Of a DNA stretch of 64,000 nucleotides, positions 33,904 to 42,952 are shown piece after piece (the stretch's first letter is position 1; the number at the start of each line of letters is the position of its first letter). The stretch lies in assembly GCA_034104265.1 (NCBI GenBank), contig JAXEEE010000132.1, positions 19,919 to 83,918 of the forward strand. The letters are read 5' to 3'. This DNA comes from UBA11524 sp034104265 (GTDB lineage: Bacteria; Bacillota; Clostridia; Christensenellales; Aristaeellaceae). The translations under genes were made by a program, and so were the position numbers. Below the pieces are notes generated by a model. The model did no database searches. It saw only the letters and a list, made by a program, of their open reading frames with translations, and was not told where the DNA came from.

Positions 33904-35172
33904 TTACTCCACAAAGTCGAATTCCATGTCGATGATGCGGACGGTGTCGCCCTCCCTGGCACCGGCCTCACGCAGCGCGTCGATAACGCCCCAGCGGCGC
34001 AGCGTGCGGTGGAACCAGTTCATGGACTCCTCATCGTCAAAGTTGACGGAATCCAGCAGACGCTCCATGGAGGTGCCGGTGACCTCATAAACCGCGCCGT
34101 CCTTCGTCACCTCGAAGGCCCCGGGCTTGATGGCCTCGTCCAGCTCCACCTCTTCCTCGAAGTGCACGATGGGCGGCAGGGTTTCCAGCAGCCGGGCGGT
34201 CTCGTCCAGCAGGGGTTCGAAGCCCTGGTGGGTCGCCGCGCTGACGGCGAACACCGGATACCCCAGCGGAGCCACGTGCTCCTTCATCCGCTGGAGGTTC
34301 TCCTCGGCGTCGGGCAGATCGGTCTTGTTGCACACGACGATTTGCGGCCGCTGGGCCAGCTCGCCGTAGCCCGCCAGCTCCCGGTTGATCTGGTCGAAAT
34401 CCTCGATGGGATCCCGGCCCTCGCTGCCGGAAATGTCCACCACGTGCAAAAGCAGCCGCGTGCGCTCCACATGCCTAAGGAAATCATGGCCCAGGCCCGC
34501 GCCCTCCGCAGCGCCCTCGATCAGCCCGGGAATGTCCGCCAGCACAATATCCTTGCCGTAGCGCCGGACGATGCCCAGGTTGGGGGTCAGGGTGGTGAAG
34601 TGGTAGTTGCCGATCTTGGGCTTGGCGGCGGTGGTCACGGAGAGGATGGTGCTCTTGCCCACGTTGGGGTAGCCCACCAGGCCCACGTCCGCGATGGTTT
34701 TCAGCTCCATGAGGAAGGTGTGGATCTCGGTCTTCACGCCGGGCTTGGCGAAGTTGGGGGCCTGGCGGGTGGGCGTGGCGAAGTGCTGGTTGCCCCAGCC
34801 ACCCTTGCCGCCCCGCAGGATCCGCCGGGTCTCGCCGGGCTTGTCCATATCGGCCACCACCGCGCCGGTAGCCTCGTCCCGCAGCACGGTGCCCACCGGC
34901 ACCTTGATGACCAGGTCCGCGCCGCGCTTGCCGGTGCAGCGTCCGCCCGCGCCGTCCGCGCCGTTCTCGGCGGTGTACTTGCTCTTGAAGCGGAAGTCCA
35001 GCAGGGTGTGCATGTTGGGGTCGGCGTAGAGCAGCACGTCGCCGCCGTTGCCGCCGTCGCCCCCGTCCGGCCCGCCGTTGAGGACGAACTTTTCCCGGTG
35101 GAAGGACATGCTGCCGTTGCCGCCGTTGCCGGCCTTGGCCGTAATCTTCACATGATCGACGAAATTGCCCAT
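33904..35172 (-). CDS. obgE: GTPase ObgE
   Basis: Essential GTPase in late 50S ribosome assembly and stress control. The product is 422 residues from ATG 35172 (CAGGAGG upstream); the open frame extends much further upstream but without family sequence. Domains: the Gly-rich Obg fold (FVDHVKITAKAGNGGNG... GGDGGNGG, residues 3-158), the G domain with GYPNVGKS (G1), DIPGLIEGA (G3) and NKTDLPD (G4), and a C-terminal OCT domain of about 75 residues. It is the first gene of a cluster with the methyltransferase and YhbY. Confidence 0.97.
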   Translation of the reverse strand: MGNFVDHVKITAKAGNGGNGSMSFHREKFVLNGGPDGGDGGNGGDVLLYADPNMHTLLDFRFKSKYTAENGADGAGGRCTGKRGADLVIKVPVGTVLRDEATGAVVADMDKPGETRRILRGGKGGWGNQHFATPTRQAPNFAKPGVKTEIHTFLMELKTIADVGLVGYPNVGKSTILSVTTAAKPKIGNYHFTTLTPNLGIVRRYGKDIVLADIPGLIEGAAEGAGLGHDFLRHVERTRLLLHVVDISGSEGRDPIEDFDQINRELAGYGELAQRPQIVVCNKTDLPDAEENLQRMKEHVAPLGYPVFAVSAATHQGFEPLLDETARLLETLPPIVHFEEEVELDEAIKPGAFEVTKDGAVYEVTGTSMERLLDSVNFDDEESMNWFHRTLRRWGVIDALREAGAREGDTVRIIDMEFDFVE

Positions 35173-35193
35173 GGGATTGCCTCCTGTTCTCAC

Positions 35194-35219
35194 GAATGCC
35201 TCCGTGCAAGCAGGCATTC
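35194..35219 (-). other. Leader hairpin ahead of obgE
   Basis: GAATGCCT and AGGCATTC form an 8-base stem in the obgE leader, ending about 11 bases upstream of the ribosome binding site. It could modulate translation or stability. Confidence 0.45.
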
Positions 35220-35245
35220 CCTTGTGTGTCCATAGGTTGCCCTGC

Positions 35246-35254
35246 ATTATACCA
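35246..35254 (-). promoter_or_regulatory. Extended -10 promoter for the obgE operon
   Basis: The minus strand reads TGG followed by TATAAT, the same extended -10 as the maf promoter. The -35 region (TTCCCT at 17 bases) is poor. It sits about 75 bases before obgE. Confidence 0.65.
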
Positions 35255-35317
35255 TAAATTGCGGGGGAAGGGAAGATGCAGGACGCCAATTTCGTTGTTT
35301 CCGGCGGAACGGCATGC

Positions 35318-35345
35318 TTGCATATGCCGGAAACAGTGCTATAAT
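35318..35345 (+). promoter_or_regulatory. Sigma-A type promoter for the phosphodiester glycosidase gene
   Basis: TTGCAT (35318-35323) and TATAAT (35340-35345) are spaced by 16 bases. The -10 overlaps an in-frame ATG at 35344, which excludes that codon as the start and supports 35386. Confidence 0.75.
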
Positions 35346-35385
35346 GAACGGGTATGTTATTTTGTGGAAGGAAGATGACGATGAA

Positions 35386-36261
35386 ATGCTGAAGCGATGG
35401 ATCTGCCTGCTGGCTGCACTGCTGCTGCCGGCGGCCGCCTGTGCTGACGCGCTGCCCATCACCCTGGAGCCTCTGACCCCGCCGCCGGAGGAAAACTATC
35501 TCAGCGACACGCAGTATGAGGACGAAACGCTGTCCGTCCGCCTGGAAACCATTGAGTATGAAGGAGCCACCTGCCATGTGGCCTGGGTGACGATCGCCGA
35601 TCCCTCCCAGCTGCGTACCGCCGTCAGCACCGATCCGGCCAAGCTGCGGCGGCAGACCACGTCCGGGCAGCATACCACCAGCTATATGGCCGAGGCAAAC
35701 GGCGCGGTGGTGGCGATCAACGGCGACTGGTTTTCCGACAGGAACAAGGGCTACATCATGCGCATGGGCACGGTGATCCGCAATGTGCACACCGACATGC
35801 GGGACGATTGCCTGATTGATTCGGAGGGCAACTTCCACCTGATTATCTCGCCCACCGAGGAGGAGCGCCAGGCCGTGCTGGATCAGTATACCATCTGGAA
35901 CGTGCTGTCCTTCGGCCCGGCCTATGTGGTGGACGGCGAGCTGGTGGAGATCCGCAAGGACTATCCCTTCCGCCGCAATGGCCAGGCCCCCAGAACCGTC
36001 ATCGGCCAGACGGGGGAGCTTTCCTACGTCATGGTGGTGGTGGATGGCCGGCTGAACGACTCGCCCGGGCTGACGCAGCCGGAGGTGGGCGAGCTGATGC
36101 TGTCCCTGGGCTGCCAGCAGGCCTTCGGCCTGGACGGGGGCGGCACCTCCACGCTGACCTTCCACAACGAGCGGGTGAATCAGCTGACGGGCAAGTATGA
36201 ACGCAAGATCAGCGATATTATCTATTTTGCCTCCGGACTGAGTACGGTTCGCGAGGAATAA
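35386..36261 (+). CDS. Secreted phosphodiester glycosidase family protein (NAGPA-like)
   Basis: The product from ATG 35386 is 291 residues with a signal peptide (MLKRWICLLAALLLPAAACA). The mature part shows the NAGPA/DUF2233 hallmarks: VVAINGDWFSDRNKGY, RNGQAPRTVIGQ, and the terminal LSLGCQQAFGLDGGGTSTLTF followed by ISDIIYF. The eukaryotic relative removes GlcNAc from phosphodiesters; bacterial members are found with wall or exopolysaccharide genes, and the natural substrate here is unknown. Frames extending upstream cross the promoter. It is monocistronic, bounded by its promoter and a strong terminator. Confidence 0.92.
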   Translation: MLKRWICLLAALLLPAAACADALPITLEPLTPPPEENYLSDTQYEDETLSVRLETIEYEGATCHVAWVTIADPSQLRTAVSTDPAKLRRQTTSGQHTTSYMAEANGAVVAINGDWFSDRNKGYIMRMGTVIRNVHTDMRDDCLIDSEGNFHLIISPTEEERQAVLDQYTIWNVLSFGPAYVVDGELVEIRKDYPFRRNGQAPRTVIGQTGELSYVMVVVDGRLNDSPGLTQPEVGELMLSLGCQQAFGLDGGGTSTLTFHNERVNQLTGKYERKISDIIYFASGLSTVREE

Positions 36262-36295
36262 GGAAAAGGACGGAGCACACGCTCCGTCCTTTTCC
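36262..36295 (+). terminator. Terminator after the phosphodiester glycosidase gene
   Basis: GGAAAAGGACGGAGC pairs perfectly with GCTCCGTCCTTTTCC around the loop ACAC; the arms carry the A and T tracts, so it can act in both directions. Confidence 0.85.
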
Positions 36296-36389
36296 ATGTA
36301 GCAGCTTTCGTTTGTCATCAGGAAAACGCGTCAGGAGGCGCAGCCTCCGGAACGGGATTCTTAAGGGGCATAAGCCCTTCGCGTCCTCC

Positions 36390-37736
36390 TCAATTCCTCA
36401 GCGAATGCAGCGGCGCGGGAATCCGCCCGCCCCGGGCGATGAAGTCATCGTTGCGGCAGGGATTCACCGGCATCACCGGCGCATAGCCTAGCAGGCCGCC
36501 GAATTCCACCGTGTCGCCCGCCTTCTTGCCCACCGCGGGAATCACGCGCACGGCGGTGGTCTTGTTGTTGATCATGCCGATGGCGGCTTCGTCCGCAATG
36601 ATGCCGGAAATGGCTGCGGCGGAGGTGTCGCCGGGAATGGCGATCATATCCAGGCCTACGGAGCACACGCAGGTCATGGCCTCCAGCTTTTCCAGGGTCA
36701 GCGCGCCCGCGGCGGCAGCCTCGATCATGCCGATGTCCTCGCTGACAGGGATGAAGGCGCCGCTGAGCCCGCCCACATGGTTGGAGGCCATCACACCGCC
36801 CTTCTTCACCGCGTCGTTGAGCAGGGCCAGGGCGGCGGTGGTACCGGGTGCGCCGGCCATCTCCAGGCCCATCTCGGTGAGAATGTGGGCCACGGAGTCG
36901 CCCCGGGCCGGGGTGGGCGCCAGGGACAGATCCACAATGCCGGAGGGCACGTTCAGCCGCTGGGCGGCCTCCCGGGCCACCAGCTGACCCACGCGGGTGA
37001 TCTTGAAGGCGGTGCGCTTGATGGTCTCCGCCACCACGTCGAAGGGCTGACCCTTGCACTTCTCAAGGGCCTTCTTCACCACGCCCGGGCCGGATACGCC
37101 CACGTTCACCGCGCACTCCGGCTCGCCCACGCCGCAGAACGCGCCAGCCATGAAGGGATTGTCCTCCACGGCGTTGCAGAACACCACCAGCTTCGCGCAG
37201 CCCAGGGAGTCGTTCTCGGCGGTCATGGCGGCGGTCTTCTTGATGATCTCGCCCATCTCCCGCACGGCGTTCATGTTGATGCCCGCCCGGGTGCTGCCCA
37301 CGTTCACCGAGGAGCACAGCCTCTCGGTGGTGGCCATGACCTCGGGGATGGAGGCCAGCAGGCGCTTGTCGGCCAGGGTGGCGCCCTTTTGCATCAGGGC
37401 GGAGTAGCCGCCCAGGAAGTTCACGCCCATCTCCTTGGCGGCACGGTCCAGCGCACGGGCGATGGGCCGGGGATCCGCCTGGCAGATCAGGCTCACGGGG
37501 GTGACGGAAATGCGCTTGTTCACAATGGGGATGCCCAGCTCCCGCTCCAGGCTCTCGCCGGTGGAGACCAGGTTTTCCGCCATGCGGCAGATCTTGTCAT
37601 AGACCCTGCGGCCGCACTTTTCCGCGTCCGGATCGGAGCAGTCCAGCAGGTTAATGCCCAGGGTGATGGTGCGGATGTCGAAGTTCTCCTCCTGGATCAT
37701 GTGCATGGTCTGGAGAATCTCGCCGGTTTCAATCAT
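36390..37736 (-). CDS. PFL family protein (UPF0210)
   Basis: The product is 448 residues, the usual length of the UPF0210/PFL family, whose fold relates to glycyl-radical enzyme shells but whose function is not established. Conserved stretches include DIRTITLGINLLDC near the start, FLGGYSALMQKG, SSVNVGSTRAGINMNAV, SGPGVVKKALEK, SLAPTPARGDSVAHILTEMGLE, and MIAIPGDTSAAAISGIIADE. It is preceded by the ACT protein gene with a 45-base gap, a very common pairing in Firmicutes and archaea, so the two probably work together. Confidence 0.95.
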   Translation of the reverse strand: MIETGEILQTMHMIQEENFDIRTITLGINLLDCSDPDAEKCGRRVYDKICRMAENLVSTGESLERELGIPIVNKRISVTPVSLICQADPRPIARALDRAAKEMGVNFLGGYSALMQKGATLADKRLLASIPEVMATTERLCSSVNVGSTRAGINMNAVREMGEIIKKTAAMTAENDSLGCAKLVVFCNAVEDNPFMAGAFCGVGEPECAVNVGVSGPGVVKKALEKCKGQPFDVVAETIKRTAFKITRVGQLVAREAAQRLNVPSGIVDLSLAPTPARGDSVAHILTEMGLEMAGAPGTTAALALLNDAVKKGGVMASNHVGGLSGAFIPVSEDIGMIEAAAAGALTLEKLEAMTCVCSVGLDMIAIPGDTSAAAISGIIADEAAIGMINNKTTAVRVIPAVGKKAGDTVEFGGLLGYAPVMPVNPCRNDDFIARGGRIPAPLHSLRN

Positions 37737-37781
37737 GATGGATTTCCTTCCTTATCATAATGGCGGTTTGGCGGGCGATGG

Positions 37782-38054
37782 TCAGATGCGGTGCATGGCG
37801 TCGAAGATGTCCATGCGCTGGATGTGGATGGTCATCTTCATGTTGTCGCGGATGGGCTGCAGGGCCTCGTCCACGGCAGCAAATTCCATGTTCGCCCCGT
37901 CCAGGTCCACCACCATCATCATGGTGAAGTAGCCGCCCAGGATGGTCTGGGTGATATCGAGAATGTTGATGTTCAGCTCGGCCAGCTTGGTGGAGACGCT
38001 GGCGATAATGCCGGTGGCGTCCAGGCCGGTGACGGAGATGAGAGCCTTGGTCAT
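37782..38054 (-). CDS. ACT domain protein (UPF0237 type)
   Basis: The product is 90 residues, one ACT domain: KALISVTGLDATGIIASVSTKLAELNINILDI with the ligand-binding Gly turn, then YFTMMMVVDL. Such stand-alone ACT proteins are thought to sense an amino acid. The ATG at 38054 is 10 bases after GGAGG; a TTG at 38063 is too close. It is first in a two-gene operon with the PFL protein. Confidence 0.93.
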   Translation of the reverse strand: MTKALISVTGLDATGIIASVSTKLAELNINILDITQTILGGYFTMMMVVDLDGANMEFAAVDEALQPIRDNMKMTIHIQRMDIFDAMHRI

Positions 38055-38141
38055 GTGTGTCAATCCTCCCTGCGGCTCCGCGTCAGTGCGGAGCGTTCAT
38101 CCTGTGAAAAAGGGCTGCAAGCGTCGCTTCAGCTTCCCTAC

Positions 38142-38170
38142 ACTATATCGGGAAATGCGGCCTTTGTCAA
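38142..38170 (-). promoter_or_regulatory. Near-consensus promoter for the ACT-PFL operon
   Basis: On the minus strand TTGACA (38170-38165), 17 bases, TATAGT (38147-38142). The leader is about 85 bases and includes a small hairpin near CGCACTGACGCG. Confidence 0.85.
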
Positions 38171-38493
38171 GCCGTAGGGAAGGGTGCGGGGGACATACCG
38201 AACTGTGCAAAAAGAATTGGCTATTGCGCAAAAATGCGCTTTATCAAGAATAACCCTTGTGCATGATTGACAAAAGACAATCCTTCCCGTACAATGCAGG
38301 TATCAGTTATCGGTGCATATCGGTGTATATCGGCTTATATGCAATCCATTTTATCTGCACTCCCGGCAATAACCCCATACCCAACGCGGACAAGGCAGGG
38401 CGAAGAAACGGCACCGGGGCTTATGAAAGCATCGTTTCTGCAATGTCGGCGTGAAGTAAATCGGTTCCCCAGAACAATGGAGGCGATGCGGAG
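38171..38493 (+). promoter_or_regulatory. Divergent intergenic region with promoter and candidate operators for the first sugar ABC operon
   Basis: Total gap between genes is 439 bases (38055-38493). The plus-strand promoter is TTGACA (38267-38272), 17 bases, TACAAT (38290-38295). An inverted repeat GCGCA-AAAA-TGCGC lies at 38226-38239, upstream of the -35. Three head-to-tail 10-base units beginning TATCGG lie at 38308-38337, just after the expected transcription start. The remaining ~150 bases of leader show no further structure that I can support. Confidence 0.8.
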
Positions 38494-39444
38494 ATGAAAA
38501 AGGCGGAACGTGTGGCACTGTACGGTTCCGGCAAGGAGTACTGGCGCCGGCTGGGCATGGACATCAAGGGCAGCATATGGCTGTACATCCTGCTGATCCC
38601 CGGCTTTGTGTACTTCGTGGTGTTCAAGTATCTGCCCATGTGGGGCGTGGTGATCTCCTTTGAGAACTACGTGCCCTATTCGGGCATCTTCGGCAGCCAA
38701 TGGGTGGGGCTGAAGTGGTTCAAGTACTTCTTCTCCAACCCGTCGTGGCTCAGGTACCTGAAGAACACGCTGATCCTCTCGGCCATGAACATTGTGTTCT
38801 TCTTCCCCGCGCCCATCATTCTGGCGCTGATGCTCAACGAGATCCGGCACCTGCGCTACAAGAAGCTCATGCAGACCTTGCTTTACGTGCCGCACTTCAT
38901 CTCCATCGTGATCGTGGTGTCCATCACCTACGTGATTTTCGGCACCAGCGGCATTGTGTACAAGCTGACGGAAGCGCTTGCCGGCTCCCCGGTGAAGTAC
39001 CTGACCGATCCGAAAATCTTCCGCTGGATGATCATCGGCCAGACCATATGGAAGGAAACCGGCTGGGGTACCATCATCTTCCTGGCGGCGCTGACCAACG
39101 TGGATATGCAGCTCTACGAGGCGGCCATGGTGGACGGCGCGGGCCGCTGGCGGCGCATGTGGCACATCACCCTGCCGGCCATCCGCTCCACCATCGTGCT
39201 GATGCTGGTTCTGCGCATGGGCAGCGTGCTGGATACGGGCTATGAGCACCTGATCCTGATGGCCAACTCCTTGAACCGCTCCGTCTCCCAGACGCTGGAC
39301 GTGTTCGTCTACGAGCAGGGCATCAAGGCTGGCCAGTTCAGCTACGCCACGGCCGTGGGCCTGCTCAAGAGCATCGTCAGTGTGACGCTGGTGGTTACGT
39401 CCAACAAGATCGCGCACGCCCTGGGCGAGCCCGGTCTGTATTAA
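38494..39444 (+). CDS. Sugar ABC transporter permease (LplB/YtcP-type, first subunit)
   Basis: The product is 316 residues with six membrane helices, the binding-protein-dependent permease fold. The EAA loop is EAAMVDGAGRWRRMWHITLP. WGVVISFENYVPYSGI and GLKWFKYFF are typical of the large-oligosaccharide (CUT1) permeases that serve lplABC-type systems. It pairs with the next permease 13 bases downstream and a binding protein. No ATPase gene is in the cluster, so a shared MsmX-type ATPase elsewhere is expected. A basic N-terminus precedes the first helix. Confidence 0.95.
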   Translation: MKKAERVALYGSGKEYWRRLGMDIKGSIWLYILLIPGFVYFVVFKYLPMWGVVISFENYVPYSGIFGSQWVGLKWFKYFFSNPSWLRYLKNTLILSAMNIVFFFPAPIILALMLNEIRHLRYKKLMQTLLYVPHFISIVIVVSITYVIFGTSGIVYKLTEALAGSPVKYLTDPKIFRWMIIGQTIWKETGWGTIIFLAALTNVDMQLYEAAMVDGAGRWRRMWHITLPAIRSTIVLMLVLRMGSVLDTGYEHLILMANSLNRSVSQTLDVFVYEQGIKAGQFSYATAVGLLKSIVSVTLVVTSNKIAHALGEPGLY

Positions 39445-39457
39445 GGAGGCGGCTGAG

Positions 39458-40405
39458 ATGTTGAAGAAGCATAACAAGCAGGCCCAGCAGGAAGAATTCA
39501 AGGTTTCCTCCGGCCCTGTGGGCACCACCTCCTCCCTGGGCAGCCGCGTGTTCGACGCGATCAACTACACCGTCATTACCCTGGCGGCCATCCTGACCAT
39601 CCTGCCCTTCATCTATATTGTGGGCGCGTCCTTCGCCTCGGAGTACGAGCTGTCGGTCAGGCCCATGTTCATCATCCCGCAGGATGTGACCCTGGACGCC
39701 TACAAGTACATTTTCTCCTCCAACAAGCTGGTGCAGTCCTTCGGCAACTCGGTGTTCATCACCGTGGTGGGCACCATCATCAATCTGTTCTTCACGGTGA
39801 CCTTCGCCTACCCCCTGTCGAAGAAGTATCTGCGGGCCCGCGGGTTCCTTTTGAACATGGTCATCTTCTCCATGTTCTTCTCCGGCGGCATGATCCCCAG
39901 CTACATCCTGATCTCCAACTGGCTGGGCATGAAGAACAGCTACTGGTCCGTGCTGATCCCCGGCGCCATCAGCGCCTACAACCTGATGATCGTGAAGAAC
40001 TTCTTCCAGGGCATTCCCCAGGAGCTGGAGGAGTCCGCCCACATCGACGGCTGCAACGACCTGGGCACCCTGATCAAGATCGTGCTGCCCCTGTCCCTGC
40101 CCGTGCTGGCCACCTTCGGCCTGTTCTACGCCGTGGGCCACTGGAACGCCTACTTCGGCGCGATGATCTACATGACAGGCGCCCGTGAGAAGTGGCCCCT
40201 GCAGGTGATCCTGCGCGAGATCATCGTCATGAGCACCACCTCCGCCGGCGACATGGCCCTGATGGATCCCAACTTCGTGGAGCCCCCGGAGCAGTCCATC
40301 AAGATGGCGGTCATCGTGGTGGCCACCGTGCCGATCATGTGCGTGTACCCCTTCCTGCAGAAGTACTTCGTCAAGGGCGTCATGGTGGGCGCGCTGAAGG
40401 GCTGA
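39458..40405 (+). CDS. Sugar ABC transporter permease (YtcP/LplC-type, second subunit)
   Basis: The product is 315 residues with six helices. The EAA loop is EESAHIDGCNDLGTLIKIVLP. IPSYILISNWLGMKNSYW and the C-terminal YPFLQKYFVKGVMVGALKG are hallmark stretches of this permease subfamily. AAGGAGG precedes the ATG. It forms the heterodimeric channel with the previous gene product. Confidence 0.95.
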   Translation: MLKKHNKQAQQEEFKVSSGPVGTTSSLGSRVFDAINYTVITLAAILTILPFIYIVGASFASEYELSVRPMFIIPQDVTLDAYKYIFSSNKLVQSFGNSVFITVVGTIINLFFTVTFAYPLSKKYLRARGFLLNMVIFSMFFSGGMIPSYILISNWLGMKNSYWSVLIPGAISAYNLMIVKNFFQGIPQELEESAHIDGCNDLGTLIKIVLPLSLPVLATFGLFYAVGHWNAYFGAMIYMTGAREKWPLQVILREIIVMSTTSAGDMALMDPNFVEPPEQSIKMAVIVVATVPIMCVYPFLQKYFVKGVMVGALKG

Positions 40406-40489
40406 CGCGGGAAACATTCACCAACGGTTATCAGCGGCGTGTCGATACGCCGCCGGAAGATAACAAATATGCAAGGAGGTATCTGTACT

Positions 40490-41980
40490 ATGCGGAAACT
40501 GATTGCTCTGTTCCTGTGCGCCGCGATGCTCTTCTCCGTGATGAGCTTCGCCGTGGCGGAGGAACCCCTCGTCGTCACCGTGATGATGCCCGACTTCTAC
40601 ACCGACGTTGACTTCCAGGTGGAAGGCAACCCCGTGCTGGACGCCATCGAGGCGGCCTCCGGTGTGCGGCTGGACATCCAGTGGGTGGCCAACTCCTCCT
40701 ACGGCGATATGACCAGCCTGACCCTGGCTGATCCCGCCAACATGCCCATGCTGATGGTGCTCACCGGCGCCCGTGATCCGGTCGTGGTGAACTCCGCCCG
40801 CGCCGGCGCCTTCTGGGACATCACCGACTACATCGCTGATTATCCCAACCTTGCCCAGGGCAGCCAGGACATCTACAACAACATCTCCGTGGACGGCCGT
40901 ATCTACGGCATCTACCGCTCCCGCGCCCAGGCCCGCGGCGGCATCTACTACCGCAAGGACATCGCGGCGAAAATGGGCATCACCGAGGAGCCCAAGACCA
41001 TCGAGGATTTGACCAAGCTGGCCTACGCCCTGTCTGACTACAGCGACGACAGCTACGCCCTGAACATGGTCAAGTATGTTGCCGGTACCATCGGCATCAT
41101 CACCGTGGCCCATGGCGCGCCCTATCAGTGGGGCGTGAACGAGGAAGGCAACATCTATCCCGCTCACGAGGATCCCCATTTCCTGGAGGGCCTGAACTGG
41201 CTGCGCGACCTGTACGCTGCCGGCGGCATCAACCCCGACTTCATGACCATCGAGTCCGGCGAGTGGGACAACATCGAGCGCACCGGCAAGGCCTTCATGC
41301 GCTTCGACTGCATGGACAACACCTACCGTCAGCAGGAATGGTTTGAGAAGAACGAGGGCGTGACCGAGGACATCTGGGCCATGGTTCCCGCTGTGGAGAA
41401 CGCTGACGGCGAGCTGCGCATGTGGCCGCAGAATGCCGGCTACTCCGGCGAGGTCGTGATCACCAAGGCCGTGAAGGACGAGGAAACCATGAAGCGCGTG
41501 CTGGCCTTCCTGGATTGGTGCAACACCGCCGAGGGCCAGACCCTGCTGAACTGGGGCCTGGACGGCACCACCTTCTGGATCCGTGAGGACGGCTTCCGCT
41601 ACACCAACCCCACCGATGACGCCGACATGAGCCTGCAGGTGCAGACCATCCAGCACAGCATGAACCAGCTGGGCACCAACGTCAACGGCGACCTGACGCC
41701 TCCCCAGAAGCTGACGGCTCTGCGCGACGAGTACAACGGCTATCAGGTGTCCATGAAGCCCTACATCATCAACGATCCCTGCCATCCCCTGACCAGCGAG
41801 ACCTACACCAGCTTCGGCTCCACCCTGAGCACCATGCTGGAGGACGCGCATGTGCAGTACATCGCCGGCATCATCAACGAGGATGAGCTGCGCGCTGTGT
41901 GGCAGTCCTGGAGCGACGAGGGCGGCGCTCTGATGACCCAGGAATACAACGAAGCCTATCACGCCGCCAAGGGCGAGTAA
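40490..41980 (+). CDS. Sugar ABC transporter substrate-binding protein without a lipobox
   Basis: The product from ATG 40490 (AAGGAGG 10 bases upstream) is 496 residues. The signal peptide is MRKLIALFLCAAMLFSVMSFAVA with an AVA-type cleavage site. There is no Leu-x-x-Cys lipobox, although most Firmicute binding proteins are lipoproteins. The mature protein has the two-lobed architecture of CUT1 binding proteins (e.g. NPVLDAIEAASGVRLDIQWVA, GGIYYRKDIAAKMGITEEPKT). The substrate is probably an oligosaccharide; the downstream oligogalacturonate-lyase-like gene hints at pectin fragments. Confidence 0.93.
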   Translation: MRKLIALFLCAAMLFSVMSFAVAEEPLVVTVMMPDFYTDVDFQVEGNPVLDAIEAASGVRLDIQWVANSSYGDMTSLTLADPANMPMLMVLTGARDPVVVNSARAGAFWDITDYIADYPNLAQGSQDIYNNISVDGRIYGIYRSRAQARGGIYYRKDIAAKMGITEEPKTIEDLTKLAYALSDYSDDSYALNMVKYVAGTIGIITVAHGAPYQWGVNEEGNIYPAHEDPHFLEGLNWLRDLYAAGGINPDFMTIESGEWDNIERTGKAFMRFDCMDNTYRQQEWFEKNEGVTEDIWAMVPAVENADGELRMWPQNAGYSGEVVITKAVKDEETMKRVLAFLDWCNTAEGQTLLNWGLDGTTFWIREDGFRYTNPTDDADMSLQVQTIQHSMNQLGTNVNGDLTPPQKLTALRDEYNGYQVSMKPYIINDPCHPLTSETYTSFGSTLSTMLEDAHVQYIAGIINEDELRAVWQSWSDEGGALMTQEYNEAYHAAKGE

Positions 41981-42005
41981 CAGGCTGACAGAGATCCCAC
42001 CACCG

Positions 42006-42049
42006 GGGGCTGCTGCAACCATCCACAGGAGGGGGCGGCAGCCCCTTTT
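42006..42049 (+). terminator. Terminator after the substrate-binding protein gene
   Basis: GGGGCTGC pairs with GCAGCCCC around a 24-base loop that can pair further, followed by TTTT. It separates the transporter genes from the two enzyme genes. Confidence 0.65.
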
Positions 42050-42083
42050 CCATCCTGCAGGGCGCGAAAAGCACGAAGATACC

Positions 42084-42112
42084 TTGACGGCCGCGCCCTT
42101 TCATCCTATCAT
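42084..42112 (+). promoter_or_regulatory. Promoter for the deacetylase and lyase-like genes
   Basis: TTGACG (42084-42089), 17 bases, TATCAT (42107-42112), about 28 bases before the deacetylase start. Confidence 0.7.
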
Positions 42113-42139
42113 GGAGAAAAAACAGGAGGTACCATCATC

Positions 42140-42940
42140 ATGAACAAGGTATACTGCTGCTATCCCGGCGGCAAGCACAAGGCCCTGACCCTCAGCTATG
42201 ACGACGGCAAGCTGCAGGATCGCCGCCTGGTGGCGCTGTTCAACCGCTACGGCATCAAGGGCACCTTCCACATCAACAGCGGCTTGTTCGACGATCCCCG
42301 GCGCATCAAGCCCGAGGAGATCGCCACGCTGTACGAGGGCCATGAAATCGCCTGCCACACCGTGACCCATCCCACCATCGCCCGCTGCCCCCTGCCGGAG
42401 GTCATGGAAGAGGTGCTGGAGGATCGCCGGGTGCTGGAGGGCATTGCGGGCTATCCCGTCCGGGGCCTGAGCTACCCCAACGGCTCCCTCAGCGATGATA
42501 TCGTGGCCATGCTGCCCATGTGCGGCATCCGCTACTCCCGGGTGGTGGGCTCCTCGGACAGCTTCGCCCTGCCGGAGGATCCCTATCGCTGGCAGGCCAC
42601 CTGCCACCACAACCACCGCCTGCTGGAGCTGGGCGCGGAGTTCCGCGCGCTGTTCAAGCAGCAGTACCTGTACCTGATGTACGTCTGGGGCCACAGCTAT
42701 GAGTTCGACGACAAGAACAACTGGGATCTGATCGAACAGTTCTGCGCGGAGATGGGTGGCCAGGAGGACATCTGGTACTGCACGAACATCCAGTTCATGG
42801 ACTGCATGGACGATTTCAAGCGCCTGCAGTTTGCCGCGGACAACAGTTTCGTCTTCAACCCCAACGTGCGGGACTGCTGGATCCGCGTCAACGACGGCGA
42901 GCCCGTGTGCATCCCCGCCGGGGCGACGGTGCGCCTGTAA
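42140..42940 (+). CDS. Polysaccharide deacetylase (NodB fold)
   Basis: The product is 266 residues with no signal peptide, so it is probably cytosolic. NodB motifs: ALTLSYDDGKLQDRR carries the catalytic and metal Asp pair, GHEIACHTVTHPTI the His-x4-His metal motif, and VRGLSYPNGSLSDDIV the Arg/Pro motif. These enzymes remove N- or O-acetyl groups from glycans. Co-transcription with the oligogalacturonate-lyase-like gene suggests action on imported acetylated pectin oligomers, which is an inference. The start has AGGAGG 11 bases upstream. Confidence 0.93.
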   Translation: MNKVYCCYPGGKHKALTLSYDDGKLQDRRLVALFNRYGIKGTFHINSGLFDDPRRIKPEEIATLYEGHEIACHTVTHPTIARCPLPEVMEEVLEDRRVLEGIAGYPVRGLSYPNGSLSDDIVAMLPMCGIRYSRVVGSSDSFALPEDPYRWQATCHHNHRLLELGAEFRALFKQQYLYLMYVWGHSYEFDDKNNWDLIEQFCAEMGGQEDIWYCTNIQFMDCMDDFKRLQFAADNSFVFNPNVRDCWIRVNDGEPVCIPAGATVRL

Positions 42941-42952
42941 GGAGGGCTGGCC

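Noticed and set aside
35173..36318. A 5' extension of obgE to 36318 on the minus strand
   Set aside because: The extension has no family similarity, crosses the obgE promoter, and overlaps the well-supported glycosidase gene. The ATG at 35172 has a strong ribosome site and a standard Obg start.
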